Below are positions 14,267 to 22,292 of a DNA stretch of 24,654 bases, piece by piece. The translations under genes were made by a program, and so were the position numbers. The DNA comes from CAWDLX01 sp046728155 (GTDB lineage: Bacteria; Actinomycetota; Actinomycetes; Mycobacteriales; Micromonosporaceae): assembly GCA_046728155.1 (NCBI GenBank), contig JBKPDY010000002.1:1-24654 (forward strand). The letters run 5' to 3'. Positions within the stretch are counted from its first letter, which is position 1. Every line of letters starts with the position of its first letter. The notes under the pieces were generated by a model. It was given only the letters and a program-made list of their open reading frames with translations. It was not told where the DNA came from and did no database searches.

Positions 14267-15040
14267 GTGACCCAGGACACGCCGAACGGATACCCGCCGG
14301 CGCTTGCCCTGCGCGGTCTGGTGAAACGGTTCGACAGGAAGCTGGCGGTGGCCGGCGTCGATCTGGATGTCGTTCCTGGTTCCTTCTTCGGTCTGCTCGG
14401 TCCCAATGGCGCCGGCAAGACGACGATCCTGTCGATGGCGGTGGGCCTGCTGCGACCGACAGCCGGCCACGCGTACGTGCTCGGGCACGACGTCTGGTCC
14501 GATCCGGTGCGGGCGAAGCGGTTGCTCGGCGTGCTCCCCGACGGTGTCCGTATGTTCGATCGGCTCACCGGCTCTGAGCTGCTCGCCTACAACGGACTGT
14601 TGCGCGGCATGAACGTCGACGAGGTGGACCGCCGCGCTCGGGATCTGCTCGACGTGCTCGGTCTCGCCGACGCCGGCAACACCCTGGTGGTGGACTACTC
14701 GGCCGGGATGAAGAAGAAGATCGGCCTGGCCTGCGCTCTGCTGCATGCGCCCCGGTTGCTCGTACTCGACGAACCGTTCGAGGCGGTCGACCCCGTCTCG
14801 GCCGCCCTGATCAGAGACATCCTGCACCGGTACGTACGGGGCGGCGGGACCGTCGTCTTCTCGAGCCACGTGATGGAGGTGGTCGAGAAGCTCTGCACGC
14901 ACGTGGCGATCATGAACGACGGCCTGATCCGTGCCGTGGGCACGCTCGATGTGGTACGCGGGGGGCGCGATCTGGAGGAGGTGTTCGTCGCCGTCGTGGG
15001 CGGCCGGACCGCAACCGGCCAGGAGCTGTCATGGCTGTGA
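14267..15040 (+). CDS. ABC transporter ATP-binding protein
   Basis: This 257-residue ATPase has Walker A GPNGAGKTT, a signature YSAGMKKKIGLA in place of LSGGQ, Walker B LLVLDEPFEAVDP and the switch histidine in VVFSSHVMEV. It resembles CcmA/YxlF-type exporter ATPases that pair with large non-canonical permeases. GTG 14267 is preferred over ATG 14222 because the extra 15 residues show no family features and a leaderless-type -10 box lies in front of the GTG. The stop overlaps the permease start by 10 bp. The substrate is unknown; no accessory binding protein is present, which points to export rather than import. Confidence 0.9.
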   Translation: MTQDTPNGYPPALALRGLVKRFDRKLAVAGVDLDVVPGSFFGLLGPNGAGKTTILSMAVGLLRPTAGHAYVLGHDVWSDPVRAKRLLGVLPDGVRMFDRLTGSELLAYNGLLRGMNVDEVDRRARDLLDVLGLADAGNTLVVDYSAGMKKKIGLACALLHAPRLLVLDEPFEAVDPVSAALIRDILHRYVRGGGTVVFSSHVMEVVEKLCTHVAIMNDGLIRAVGTLDVVRGGRDLEEVFVAVVGGRTATGQELSWL

Positions 15041-16695
15041 GCACGGCGCCTGCGGTCACGCCACGGCAACCCGGTGTCCGGGACTTCGCGCGGCTGAAGC
15101 TCCGAGTCCTGCGCAACGGCCTGCGCGGGCAGACGTGGCGAATCGTTTCGTACCTCGTGTCGATCCTGGTGGGATTGGTCGTCGCGGCACTCCTCTTCCT
15201 CGCCTTCGCCGCGAGCGGGTTCGCGTCGCGGGACGGGGCGTTCGTGGTCGCGGTGCTCGGCGGCGGCGGATTCGTCCTCGCGTGGACGCTGGTGCCACTG
15301 CTGTTCTTCGGCGTCGACGAGTCGCTGGATCCGGCGCGGTTCGCCCTGCTACCGATCAGGCGGATGACGCTCGCAAGGGGGATGTTGGCCGCGGCCTTCA
15401 TCGGCGTCCCACCGGCAATCACCCTGGTGGCGACGGCCGGCCTGGTACTCGCCTCCGGGCTGCGGTCTGGCGGGCCGGCAGCGATCGGCGCGGCGATCGG
15501 TGTCCTGCTCGGACTCTGCACCGGAGTCGTCGCCAGTCGGGCCGTCACCAGTGCGTTCGCCTCGTTGCTGCGGTCGCGGCGGGTACGCGACCTGGCCGCG
15601 GTGCTGATCGCGTTGTTGGCATCGTCGATCGGTCCGCTGCAGTTGGTGATCTCGTCGCGAATGGCCGGCGGCAGCGTCCCAGGCGCGTTACCGCTGGCCC
15701 GGGTGGTCAGCTGGACGCCGCTCGGCGCGCCGTACGCCATCGCCTTCGACCTGGCGACGGGAGCGTGGCTTTCGGCGCTAGCGAGGCTGATGCTCGGTGT
15801 GACGACCATTGGGCTGCTGCTGTGGTGGTGGTCGCACACCATTGAGTCAGCCATGATCGGTCTGAACTCGGGCGGCACGGTCAAGGTCCAGTCGGCGAAC
15901 GGGAGCAGTTCGGTACGGAGCCTGTTGCCGGCGCCGCTGCGCGGGATAGCCCGACCGGGCCGGTTCGCGGCGATCGTGGCACGGGAGTCCAGATTCTGGT
16001 GGCGTGACCCACGGCGTCGCTCCAGCCTCGTTTCGATCCTCACCGCCTCGGCCGTCGTCCCGATCGCATTGAATGTGGTCTCCGGGCCGGCCAGGGCGGG
16101 CGTAGCCGTACTCCCGTTCAGCTTCGCTGTCAGCATGTGCGGGACCATGGGCGGGATGATGCTCGCGAACCAGTTCGCCTTCGACGCAAGTGCCTACGCG
16201 ACGCAACTGCTCAGCCAGGTACCCGGCCGCGTCGAGCTACGGGCGCGCGCACTTGCGGTGACGGCCGTAGCCCTGCCGGTGCTTGTGCTGGTCGTGGTCA
16301 TCGTCAGTGTGGTTACCGGTCACGGCGCACAGGTTCCTGCCGGTTTTGGGATGCTCTGTGGGGCATTCGGTGCTGCGATCGCCACGGCCGGATTCGTATC
16401 GGTCATGGCGCCCTACGCCCTGCCGGACAGCTCCAACCCGTTCGCCCTGAACAGCGCCTCCGGCAGCGCGAAGGGGATGCTCGCCCTGGCCGCGATGGTC
16501 GGCACGCTCGTGCTCAGTCTCCCGGTAATTTTCGCCGCGTACGTGTTCGGGGAGAGCACGCTCGGCTCCTGGTTCGTGCTGGTGTTCGGGGTCGGCTACG
16601 GGTTGGGCGCCGCTCTGCTCGGCACGTATGCCGCGGGGGAGATCCTGGACCGACGCGGCCCCGAGGTTCTGATCGCGGTGACGCCGCGCCGGTAG
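15031..16695 (+). CDS. ABC transporter permease, large membrane subunit
   Basis: The protein has 554 residues with roughly a dozen hydrophobic segments spread over two halves. They are separated by a hydrophilic stretch near 285-320 containing IGLNSGGTVKVQSANG and by basic WWRDPRRRSS near 325. The layout resembles the 500-plus-residue actinobacterial ABC-2-like permeases that accompany a single ATPase. It has no recognisable enzymatic domain. ATG start with CAGGAG four to five bases upstream, overlapping the ATPase gene, so the two are co-translated. The substrate cannot be told. Sequence composition is like its neighbours. Confidence 0.85.
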   Translation: MAVSTAPAVTPRQPGVRDFARLKLRVLRNGLRGQTWRIVSYLVSILVGLVVAALLFLAFAASGFASRDGAFVVAVLGGGGFVLAWTLVPLLFFGVDESLDPARFALLPIRRMTLARGMLAAAFIGVPPAITLVATAGLVLASGLRSGGPAAIGAAIGVLLGLCTGVVASRAVTSAFASLLRSRRVRDLAAVLIALLASSIGPLQLVISSRMAGGSVPGALPLARVVSWTPLGAPYAIAFDLATGAWLSALARLMLGVTTIGLLLWWWSHTIESAMIGLNSGGTVKVQSANGSSSVRSLLPAPLRGIARPGRFAAIVARESRFWWRDPRRRSSLVSILTASAVVPIALNVVSGPARAGVAVLPFSFAVSMCGTMGGMMLANQFAFDASAYATQLLSQVPGRVELRARALAVTAVALPVLVLVVVIVSVVTGHGAQVPAGFGMLCGAFGAAIATAGFVSVMAPYALPDSSNPFALNSASGSAKGMLALAAMVGTLVLSLPVIFAAYVFGESTLGSWFVLVFGVGYGLGAALLGTYAAGEILDRRGPEVLIAVTPRR

Positions 16696-16702
16696 ATCAT
16701 CG

Positions 16703-16740
16703 CCACCGGGAGACCACTGGCCGGTGGGCGCGCACCGGGA
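16703..16740 (+). terminator. Alternative hairpins after the ABC permease gene
   Basis: CCACCGG (16703-16709) can pair with CCGGTGG (16721-16727). The CCGGTG of that same arm (16721-16726) can instead pair with CACCGG (16733-16738). CACCGGGA occurs twice (16704-16711 and 16733-16740). It is probably a transcript end for the ABC operon; the mutually exclusive pairing is noted as a finding. The rest of the 281-bp gap to the next gene shows no further clear element. Confidence 0.35.
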
Positions 16741-16976
16741 TAGCGGCCGCGGTCGGGGTCATCCAGGAACAGGCCAACCGGGATGTGTCCTGCGCCGTCT
16801 CTTCTGACATGCTGGAACGGCGGCATCGAGGTCGCCACGACCGCACACCCTGCGGTTGGGTCCCCCGAGCCAGCTCCCGCGCCGGCGGCCCTCATCATGG
16901 GGCCGGCCGGAGCTTGAGGCACTGCCCGGTCATGGACACCCCCGCAGCCGGGCACATGACGACAGGGAGAGTTGGG

Positions 16977-18137
16977 ATGGCGAAGGTCGATGGCGCCCGA
17001 CAAGGTGTCACGGTCGCCGGGCCGACCGCCGACGCGCGTTTCTCCGCGGCAATGGCGGAATCACAGTTCGTACAGCTGCTGACCCCGGACGGGGAGCGCG
17101 TCGAACACCCGGACTACAGCGTGGATTTCAGCGACGACGAGCTGCGCGGGTTGTACCGCGACCTTGTCGTCATCCGGAAACTGGACGCCGAGGCGACCGC
17201 GCTGCAACGCCAGGGCGAGCTTGGCATCTGGGCGAGCCTGCTCGGCCAGGAAGCCGCCCAGGTGGGGTCGGGGAGGGCGCTACGCCGCCAGGACATGGCC
17301 TTTCCCACGTACCGCGAGCACGGCGTCCTCTACTGCCGTGGCATCGACCCGATCATGCCGCTCGGCCTGTTCCGGGGGGTCGACCAGGGCGGCTGGGATC
17401 CGAACGAGTTCAAGTTCAACATGTACACGATCGTGATCGGAGCCCAGACCTTGCACGCGACCGGTTACGCGATGGGCGTGGCCATGGACGGCAAGGTCGG
17501 CAACGACGACTCCGAGGCCGTCATCGCGTACTTCGGCGACGGGGCGAGCGCCCAGGGAGACGTCAACGAGGCCTTCGTCTGGGCGAGCGTGTTCAACTCA
17601 CCGATCGTGTTCTTCTGCCAGAACAACCAGTACGCCATTTCCGAGCCGTCAGAGCGGCAGACGCGGGTGCCGTTGTTCCGCCGGGCGTCCGGCTTCGGCT
17701 TTCCCGGCGTGCGGGTGGACGGCAACGACGTCCTCGCCTGCTACGCGGTGACCCGCAAGGCGCTCGACGATGCACGGCACGGCCAGGGCCCGACCCTCAT
17801 CGAGGCGTATACATACCGCATGGGGGCGCACACCACGTCGGACGACCCGACGCGCTACCGGATCGCCTCCGAAGTCGAGGCCTGGCAGGCCAAGGATCCG
17901 ATCAAGCGGCTGCGCGCGCTCCTGGAGAGCACCGGCGCGGCGGATGACGCCTTCTTCGGCGGGGTCGAGGACGAGGCCGCACGCGAGGCGGTGAGCCTGC
18001 GGGAGCGGGTGCTGTCGATGCCCGACCCTGAGCCGCTGACCCTCTTCGACAACGTGTACCCGACCGGCTCGCCCGAACTGGACGAGCAGCGCGAACACTT
18101 AGCCACGTATCTCAGCTCGTTCGCGGGAGGCCACTGA
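16977..18137 (+). CDS. bkdA: Branched-chain 2-oxoacid dehydrogenase E1 alpha subunit
   Basis: This 386-residue thiamine-diphosphate enzyme subunit shows GDGASAQGDVNEAF (from about residue 187) and the downstream NN of CQNNQYAIS, together forming the ThDP/Mg2+ motif. YRMGAHTTSDDPTRYR is the active-site loop. With E1 beta it decarboxylates a 2-oxoacid and reductively acylates the E2 lipoyl group. Annotators often call this pdhA. The mycobacterial relatives with this alpha/beta/E2 gene order act on branched-chain 2-oxoacids, which is why I prefer bkd. ATG 16977 has GGGAGAG at 16965-16971; in-frame ATGs at 16932 and 16956 lack such a site. Its last base is the first base of the E1 beta start (TGATG). 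Confidence 0.9.
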   Translation: MAKVDGARQGVTVAGPTADARFSAAMAESQFVQLLTPDGERVEHPDYSVDFSDDELRGLYRDLVVIRKLDAEATALQRQGELGIWASLLGQEAAQVGSGRALRRQDMAFPTYREHGVLYCRGIDPIMPLGLFRGVDQGGWDPNEFKFNMYTIVIGAQTLHATGYAMGVAMDGKVGNDDSEAVIAYFGDGASAQGDVNEAFVWASVFNSPIVFFCQNNQYAISEPSERQTRVPLFRRASGFGFPGVRVDGNDVLACYAVTRKALDDARHGQGPTLIEAYTYRMGAHTTSDDPTRYRIASEVEAWQAKDPIKRLRALLESTGAADDAFFGGVEDEAAREAVSLRERVLSMPDPEPLTLFDNVYPTGSPELDEQREHLATYLSSFAGGH

Positions 18138-19120
18138 TGACCACGCTCACCATTGGCAAGGCGCTCAACGAAGGACTCCGCAAGGCACTGGAGGACGATC
18201 CCAAAGTTGTGATCATGGGTGAGGACGTCGGCAAGCTGGGCGGCGTCTTCCGGATCACCGACGGCCTCCAGAAGGACTTCGGCGAGCAGCGCGTCATCGA
18301 CACCCCGCTGGCCGAGTCGGGCATCATCGGGACCGCCGTCGGTCTGGCCATCCGGGGGTACCGGCCGGTCTGCGAGATCCAGTTCGACGGTTTCGTCTAT
18401 CCCGGCTTCGACCAGATCGTCTCGCAGGTCGCCAAGATGCACTACCGGTCCGGTGGCAATCTACGGGTGCCGATCGTCATCCGGATACCGTTCGGTGGCG
18501 GCATCGGCGCGGTCGAGCACCACTCCGAGTCTCCGGAGGCCTACTTCGCCCACACGGCCGGGCTCAAGGTCGTCGCCTGCTCGAACCCGGCCGACGCGTA
18601 CACGATGATCCAGCAGTCCGTCGCCGTCGACGACCCGGTCATCTTCCTCGAGCCGAAGCGGCGGTACTGGGAGAAGGGCGAGGTCGACACGAGCGTCGGT
18701 CACCAGGACGCGTACCCGCTCTTCGCCTCGCGCGTGCTCCGCCGGGGGTCGGACGCCACGCTGGTCGCCTACGGGCCGATGGTGAAGACGATCCTGGACG
18801 CGGCCACGGCGGCGGCCGGCGAGGGACGTGAGCTCGAGGTGATCGACCTGCGAACGCTCTCCCCGCTCGACCTGGCCCCGGTGTACGAATCGGTCAGGCG
18901 TACCGGTCGACTGGTGGTCGTGCACGAGGCACCGTCCAATGTGGGCCTCGCGGCCGAGGTCGCCGCTCGGGTAACCGAGGAGTGCTTCTACTCCCTGGAG
19001 GCACCGGTGCTGCGGGTCACCGGCTTCGATGTTCCTTATCCGGCTTCGCGGCTGGAGGAGGAGTACCTTCCCGATCTGGACCGCGTACTCGACGCCGTCG
19101 ACCGCTCGTTCGGGTGGTGA
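18137..19120 (+). CDS. bkdB: Branched-chain 2-oxoacid dehydrogenase E1 beta subunit
   Basis: The 327-residue protein is a full-length transketolase-type beta subunit. It has VVIMGEDVGKLGGVFRIT near the N-terminus, then DTPLAESGIIGTAVGLA and the HHSESPEAYFAHTAGLKVV region contributing the catalytic histidine. A C-terminal transketolase_C domain (about 195-320) includes DLRTLSPLD and VHEAPSNVGLAAEVAA. It forms the alpha2beta2 E1 heterotetramer with the preceding product. Its ATG overlaps the E1 alpha stop by one base, and its stop overlaps the E2 GTG, so all three subunits are coupled for balanced synthesis. Confidence 0.92.
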   Translation: MTTLTIGKALNEGLRKALEDDPKVVIMGEDVGKLGGVFRITDGLQKDFGEQRVIDTPLAESGIIGTAVGLAIRGYRPVCEIQFDGFVYPGFDQIVSQVAKMHYRSGGNLRVPIVIRIPFGGGIGAVEHHSESPEAYFAHTAGLKVVACSNPADAYTMIQQSVAVDDPVIFLEPKRRYWEKGEVDTSVGHQDAYPLFASRVLRRGSDATLVAYGPMVKTILDAATAAAGEGRELEVIDLRTLSPLDLAPVYESVRRTGRLVVVHEAPSNVGLAAEVAARVTEECFYSLEAPVLRVTGFDVPYPASRLEEEYLPDLDRVLDAVDRSFGW

Positions 19121-20595
19121 CGCGGGTGTCACGGGTACGAGAGTTTCCGTTGCCTGACCTCGGTGAGGGTCTCACCGAGGGTGAGATCCTCCGCTGGCTG
19201 GTCGCAGAGGGTGACACGGTCGCGCTCAACCAGCCGATCGTGGAGGTCGAGACGGCCAAGGCTGCGGTCGAGATCCCGGCGAAGTGGGCCGGGCGGATCA
19301 CGAAGATCTTCCATGCCGAGGGCACGACCGTCGAGGTCGGTACTCCGATCATCGCGATCGACACCGATCCGACCGCGGGACACCTGCCTGAGCCCTCCGC
19401 CGAGTCGCTCGCCGCGGTCGAGGTCGCGCCGGCCGAGGGAGCCATCGAGCCGGGCATGATCGGCGGTCCGGCTCCGGGCGGCCGGACGGCGGTGCTGGTC
19501 GGATACGGGCCGAAGCTCACCACGGCGACCCGCCGGCCGCGCAAGGCCACCGGGGCAGATGCAAGCAGCGGCACCCTATTGGCGTCCGGGGTACAGCAGG
19601 GTGCCCCTATTGACACGGATACGGTCGCCGCGCCAGAGACGGACACGGTCGCCGCGCCAGAGATGGACACGGCGCCGGAGACGGTCGCCGCGCCAGAGAC
19701 AGGCATGGCGCCGTCCCGCGCGCAGCCGCTGGCCAAGCCACCTGTGCGCAAGCTCGCCCGGGACCTCGGTGTCGATCTGACCACGGTGAACGGGACCGGT
19801 CCGGCCGGCTCCATCACCCGCGAGGACGTACAGTCGGCCGGGGCCGTGGTTACCGAGCCGGCCCCCGCAGCCGCCCCCGTCTTCGGGCCCGATCGTGAGC
19901 AGCGGATCCCCGTCCGGGGCGTACGCAAGCTGACCGCCGAGAACATGGTCGCCTCGGCGTTCACGGCACCCCATGTGACGGAGTTCCTCACGACCGACGT
20001 GACCAGGGGGATGCGGACGCTGGACCGGCTACGTGGTCTGCCCGACTGGCAAGGCGTACGGGTATCGCCGTTGCTTCTCGTGGCCCGGGCGGTTCTGCTC
20101 GGCATCGCCAGGTATCCGATGGTCAACTCGACCTGGTCCGGTGAGACAGGCGAGATCGTAGTCAAGGGGTACGTGAATCTCGGCATCGCCGCCGCGACCC
20201 CGAGGGGTCTGATCGTGCCGAACATCAAGGACGCCGGCCGGCTCTCGCTGCGCGAACTCGCCGACGCGCTGACCGCGCTCGTGACGACGGCGAAGGAAGG
20301 ACGGACGGCGCCCGCGGACATGTCCGGGGGCACATTCACAATCACCAATGTCGGTGTATTCGGCATCGACACCGGTACGCCGATCCTGCCACCGGGGGAG
20401 TCGGCGATCCTCGCCCTCGGCGCTGTGCGGGAGCTGCCGTGGGTACACAAGGGCAAGGTGCGGCCGCGCCAGGTCACCACGTTGGGCCTGTCGTTCGATC
20501 ATCGCGTCATCGACGGCGAGCTCGGCTCCATGTTCCTGCGGGACGTGGGGGCGATGATCACCGATCCGGCGGCGAGCCTGCTCGGCTGGAGCTGA
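19117..20595 (+). CDS. bkdC: Dihydrolipoamide acyltransferase (E2) of the branched-chain 2-oxoacid dehydrogenase
   Basis: This 492-residue E2 has one lipoyl domain (about 5-85; PDLGEGLTEGEI, lipoyl Lys48 in ETAKAAVEIP). A long Ala/Pro/Thr-rich linker (about 95-205) includes a small repeat of TVAAPETD-like units encoded by near-identical DNA (19621-19700). The E1/E3-binding domain is at about 208-245 (VRKLARDLGVDL...GPAGSITREDV). The catalytic domain (about 265-492) has the conserved SFDHRVIDGELGSMFL, with His462 catalytic. It passes the acyl group to CoA. The start GTG 19117 overlaps the E1 beta stop by 4 bp (GTGA); GTG 19126 is possible. The E3 (lipoamide dehydrogenase) gene is not in the window. 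Confidence 0.9.
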   Translation: MTRVSRVREFPLPDLGEGLTEGEILRWLVAEGDTVALNQPIVEVETAKAAVEIPAKWAGRITKIFHAEGTTVEVGTPIIAIDTDPTAGHLPEPSAESLAAVEVAPAEGAIEPGMIGGPAPGGRTAVLVGYGPKLTTATRRPRKATGADASSGTLLASGVQQGAPIDTDTVAAPETDTVAAPEMDTAPETVAAPETGMAPSRAQPLAKPPVRKLARDLGVDLTTVNGTGPAGSITREDVQSAGAVVTEPAPAAAPVFGPDREQRIPVRGVRKLTAENMVASAFTAPHVTEFLTTDVTRGMRTLDRLRGLPDWQGVRVSPLLLVARAVLLGIARYPMVNSTWSGETGEIVVKGYVNLGIAAATPRGLIVPNIKDAGRLSLRELADALTALVTTAKEGRTAPADMSGGTFTITNVGVFGIDTGTPILPPGESAILALGAVRELPWVHKGKVRPRQVTTLGLSFDHRVIDGELGSMFLRDVGAMITDPAASLLGWS

Positions 20596-20692
20596 TGCAC
20601 GGCGGCCGGCTGACCGAAGGATCCTAGCTACGTGTCCGAGATCACCTGTTAATCGTTGGCAGCCGATGCCTGCTGCGAGGTCTAATGTAGGT

Positions 20693-20830
20693 ATGACCAC
20701 GATGATGGAGCGAATGCGGCAGCGCCGCTCGATGAACCGTCGTCACCGCGCGATCGACAGGGCCATGCGCGAGGCGCCGTCCGCCTCGATGCGCAAGGAG
20801 CTCCTCGAGATCGTGACCCGGGACGAGTAA
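20693..20830 (+). CDS. Small basic hypothetical protein, 45 residues
   Basis: ATG 20693 to TAA 20828-20830 encodes 45 residues, starting MTTMMERMRQRRSMNRRHRA and ending RKELLEIVTRDE. It is rich in Arg and Met, with an acidic C-terminus, and is predicted to be two short helices. I recognise no named family, although small proteins of this style occur after metabolic operons in actinomycetes. Coding support comes from the G/C-rich third positions and its self-contained placement: TAATGT (20683-20688) lies just upstream as a possible -10, GAGG (20677-20680) as a weak ribosome site, and a strong hairpin follows at 20859. No function is assigned. Confidence 0.6.
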   Translation: MTTMMERMRQRRSMNRRHRAIDRAMREAPSASMRKELLEIVTRDE

Positions 20831-20858
20831 CACACCTACTTCAAGCCCCTTCTCTGCT

Positions 20859-20889
20859 GACGGCCCGGTGGCGACGCCGCCGGGTCGTC
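20859..20889 (+). terminator. Strong 14-bp hairpin terminator candidate
   Basis: GACGGCCCGGTGGC (20859-20872), loop GAC, and GCCGCCGGGTCGTC (20876-20889) form a continuous 14-bp stem with only two G-U wobbles and a 3-nt loop. There is no T-run afterwards. It separates the 45-aa gene from the promoter of the LppU-like gene and is the most stable hairpin I noticed in the window. Confidence 0.6.
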
Positions 20890-20908
20890 GACGTATGCGC
20901 TGGCCGGG

Positions 20909-20914
20909 TACGGT
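20909..20914 (+). promoter_or_regulatory. Candidate -10 box of the LppU-like gene
   Basis: TACGGT (20909-20914) fits TANNNT. A weak GTCGAC-like -35 lies 16 bp upstream. Initiation near 20921 would give a leader of about 26 nt that contains the strong ribosome site GAGGAGG (20934-20940). Confidence 0.35.
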
Positions 20915-20946
20915 GTTGCACGTCCGGTACGACGAGGAGGCACCCC

Positions 20947-22188
20947 ATGTCCGAGGCTCCTTACCCACCCGTAGAACCGCCGGCGGATGGGGATCGGACC
21001 AACCCAGGCACGCCACGATTCTCAGCCTCCGCATCGGTGCCGGTACCGCCGTCGACGTACGGATCTGAGCCGACCGGCGCGGCGCAGGCTGGGCCGGGCG
21101 TAGGCCCTTCTGGACCGGGAACAGGCCCGTACGGTCAGGGCGGGGCGCAGTCCGGGCAAGGCCACGGCGCGGGGCAGTTTGGGCAAGGACCTGGGCAGTT
21201 TGGGCAGGGTACCGGGGAGTTCGGCCAGGGGCCTGGGGAGTTGGGCCAGGGGCCTGGGCAGTCGGGGCAATTCGGCCAGGGCACTGGGCAGTACGGCCAG
21301 GGTACCGGTCAGTTGGGCCAGGGGCCTGGGCAGTCGGGGCAGTTCGGCCAGGGGGCTGGGCAGTACGGCCAGGGCACGGGGCAGTTGGGCCAGGGGCCTG
21401 GGCAGTCGGGGCAGTTCGGCCAGGGGGCTGGGCAGTACGGCCAGGGCGCTGGGCCGTACGGCCACGGCACGCCGCAGTTTGGCCAGGCGCCAGCCGGGCC
21501 AGCCGGCTCGGCGCGCGTCGGTGCGTCCGCTTCGGTCCCGCCCGCGTCTTCGTCGCCACCGACCGGCTTCGGCGCCCCACCGCAAGGCTACGCTGCACAG
21601 TCCAATGTGTACGGTCAATCGAGCGGTGCCACGTTCAGTCCGCCAACGGGTAACCCTGGCGCCGGTTATGGCTCGTCGCCGGCGGGGCCGACCTACGGTC
21701 ACGCCCCTGGCGGAGGCCACGGCGGTGGGCCACACGGCGGTCTCCCAAACCCCGGCGCCGGATATCCTGGCCCCGGCCCGGGCGGCCACCCGGGCCAGGC
21801 GTACGGCCAGCCCGAGCCGAGCCGCGGTTCGCGGGACAAGATGACGCCGACCGGCGGCTGGCCCTACGTCGAACAGCAGGGGGAGCCGCCGAAGAAGTCA
21901 CGCAAAGGCGTCACGATCGCGGTGATCGCCGTGGCTGTGATCGTCGTGGTCGCCATCGGGGGATACGTGGGCCTGAAGCTCGCCAACAGCAACAACCAGT
22001 TCGTCGTCGGTGCATGCGTCAAGGAAGGCAGCGACAAGTCAGCGACGATCGTCGACTGCTCGACCAGCGGGGCGTACCGCATCACCAAGGTGGTCGATAA
22101 CGAGAGCGAGTGCGGGGACACCAGCCAGCCGTCGGTCACCCTGTCGGAGAACAACAGGACGAGGTTCGCCTGCCTGAGCCCGGCCTGA
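20947..22188 (+). CDS. LppU/SCO3897-like membrane protein with Gly/Gln-rich repeat region
   Basis: The protein has 413 residues. The first 315 are low complexity, rich in Gly, Gln, Pro, Ser and Tyr. They include three consecutive 24-residue repeats of the form QLGQGPGQSGQFGQGAGQYG plus QGTG (about 98-169), inside a longer run of GQG-x-GQ-x units. A basic PPKKSRKG precedes one transmembrane helix (about 322-342). The C-terminal extracytoplasmic domain (about 350-413) has four cysteines (GACVKEGS, DCSTS, SECGD, ACLSPA), probably two disulfides, as in the LppU/SCO3897 family. The repeat region would lie in the cytoplasm. Function is unknown; proline/glutamine-rich tails of this kind are common on actinobacterial membrane proteins. 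ATG start with GAGGAGG six bases upstream. Confidence 0.8.
   Translation: MSEAPYPPVEPPADGDRTNPGTPRFSASASVPVPPSTYGSEPTGAAQAGPGVGPSGPGTGPYGQGGAQSGQGHGAGQFGQGPGQFGQGTGEFGQGPGELGQGPGQSGQFGQGTGQYGQGTGQLGQGPGQSGQFGQGAGQYGQGTGQLGQGPGQSGQFGQGAGQYGQGAGPYGHGTPQFGQAPAGPAGSARVGASASVPPASSSPPTGFGAPPQGYAAQSNVYGQSSGATFSPPTGNPGAGYGSSPAGPTYGHAPGGGHGGGPHGGLPNPGAGYPGPGPGGHPGQAYGQPEPSRGSRDKMTPTGGWPYVEQQGEPPKKSRKGVTIAVIAVAVIVVVAIGGYVGLKLANSNNQFVVGACVKEGSDKSATIVDCSTSGAYRITKVVDNESECGDTSQPSVTLSENNRTRFACLSPA
21238..21453 (+). repeat. Three 72-bp coding tandem repeats
   Basis: Near-identical 72-bp units start at 21238, 21310 and 21382 (landmark TTGGGCCAGGGGCCTGGGCA). Each encodes 24 residues, so copy-number change keeps the frame. 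Shorter, less regular GGNCAGGG-type units flank them (about 21120-21237 and 21454-21490). Units two and three differ from each other at very few bases, suggesting recent duplication or gene conversion. Confidence 0.9.
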
Positions 22189-22292
22189 ACTCCTGCGCCG
22201 ACTCGGACTTCCCGGGTCCCTCATAACGGACTCTTATTGCCCCAGTCGAAATCGAGTCGCATGTTGTCGTACCCGGCGGGCAGACTCGCGGC

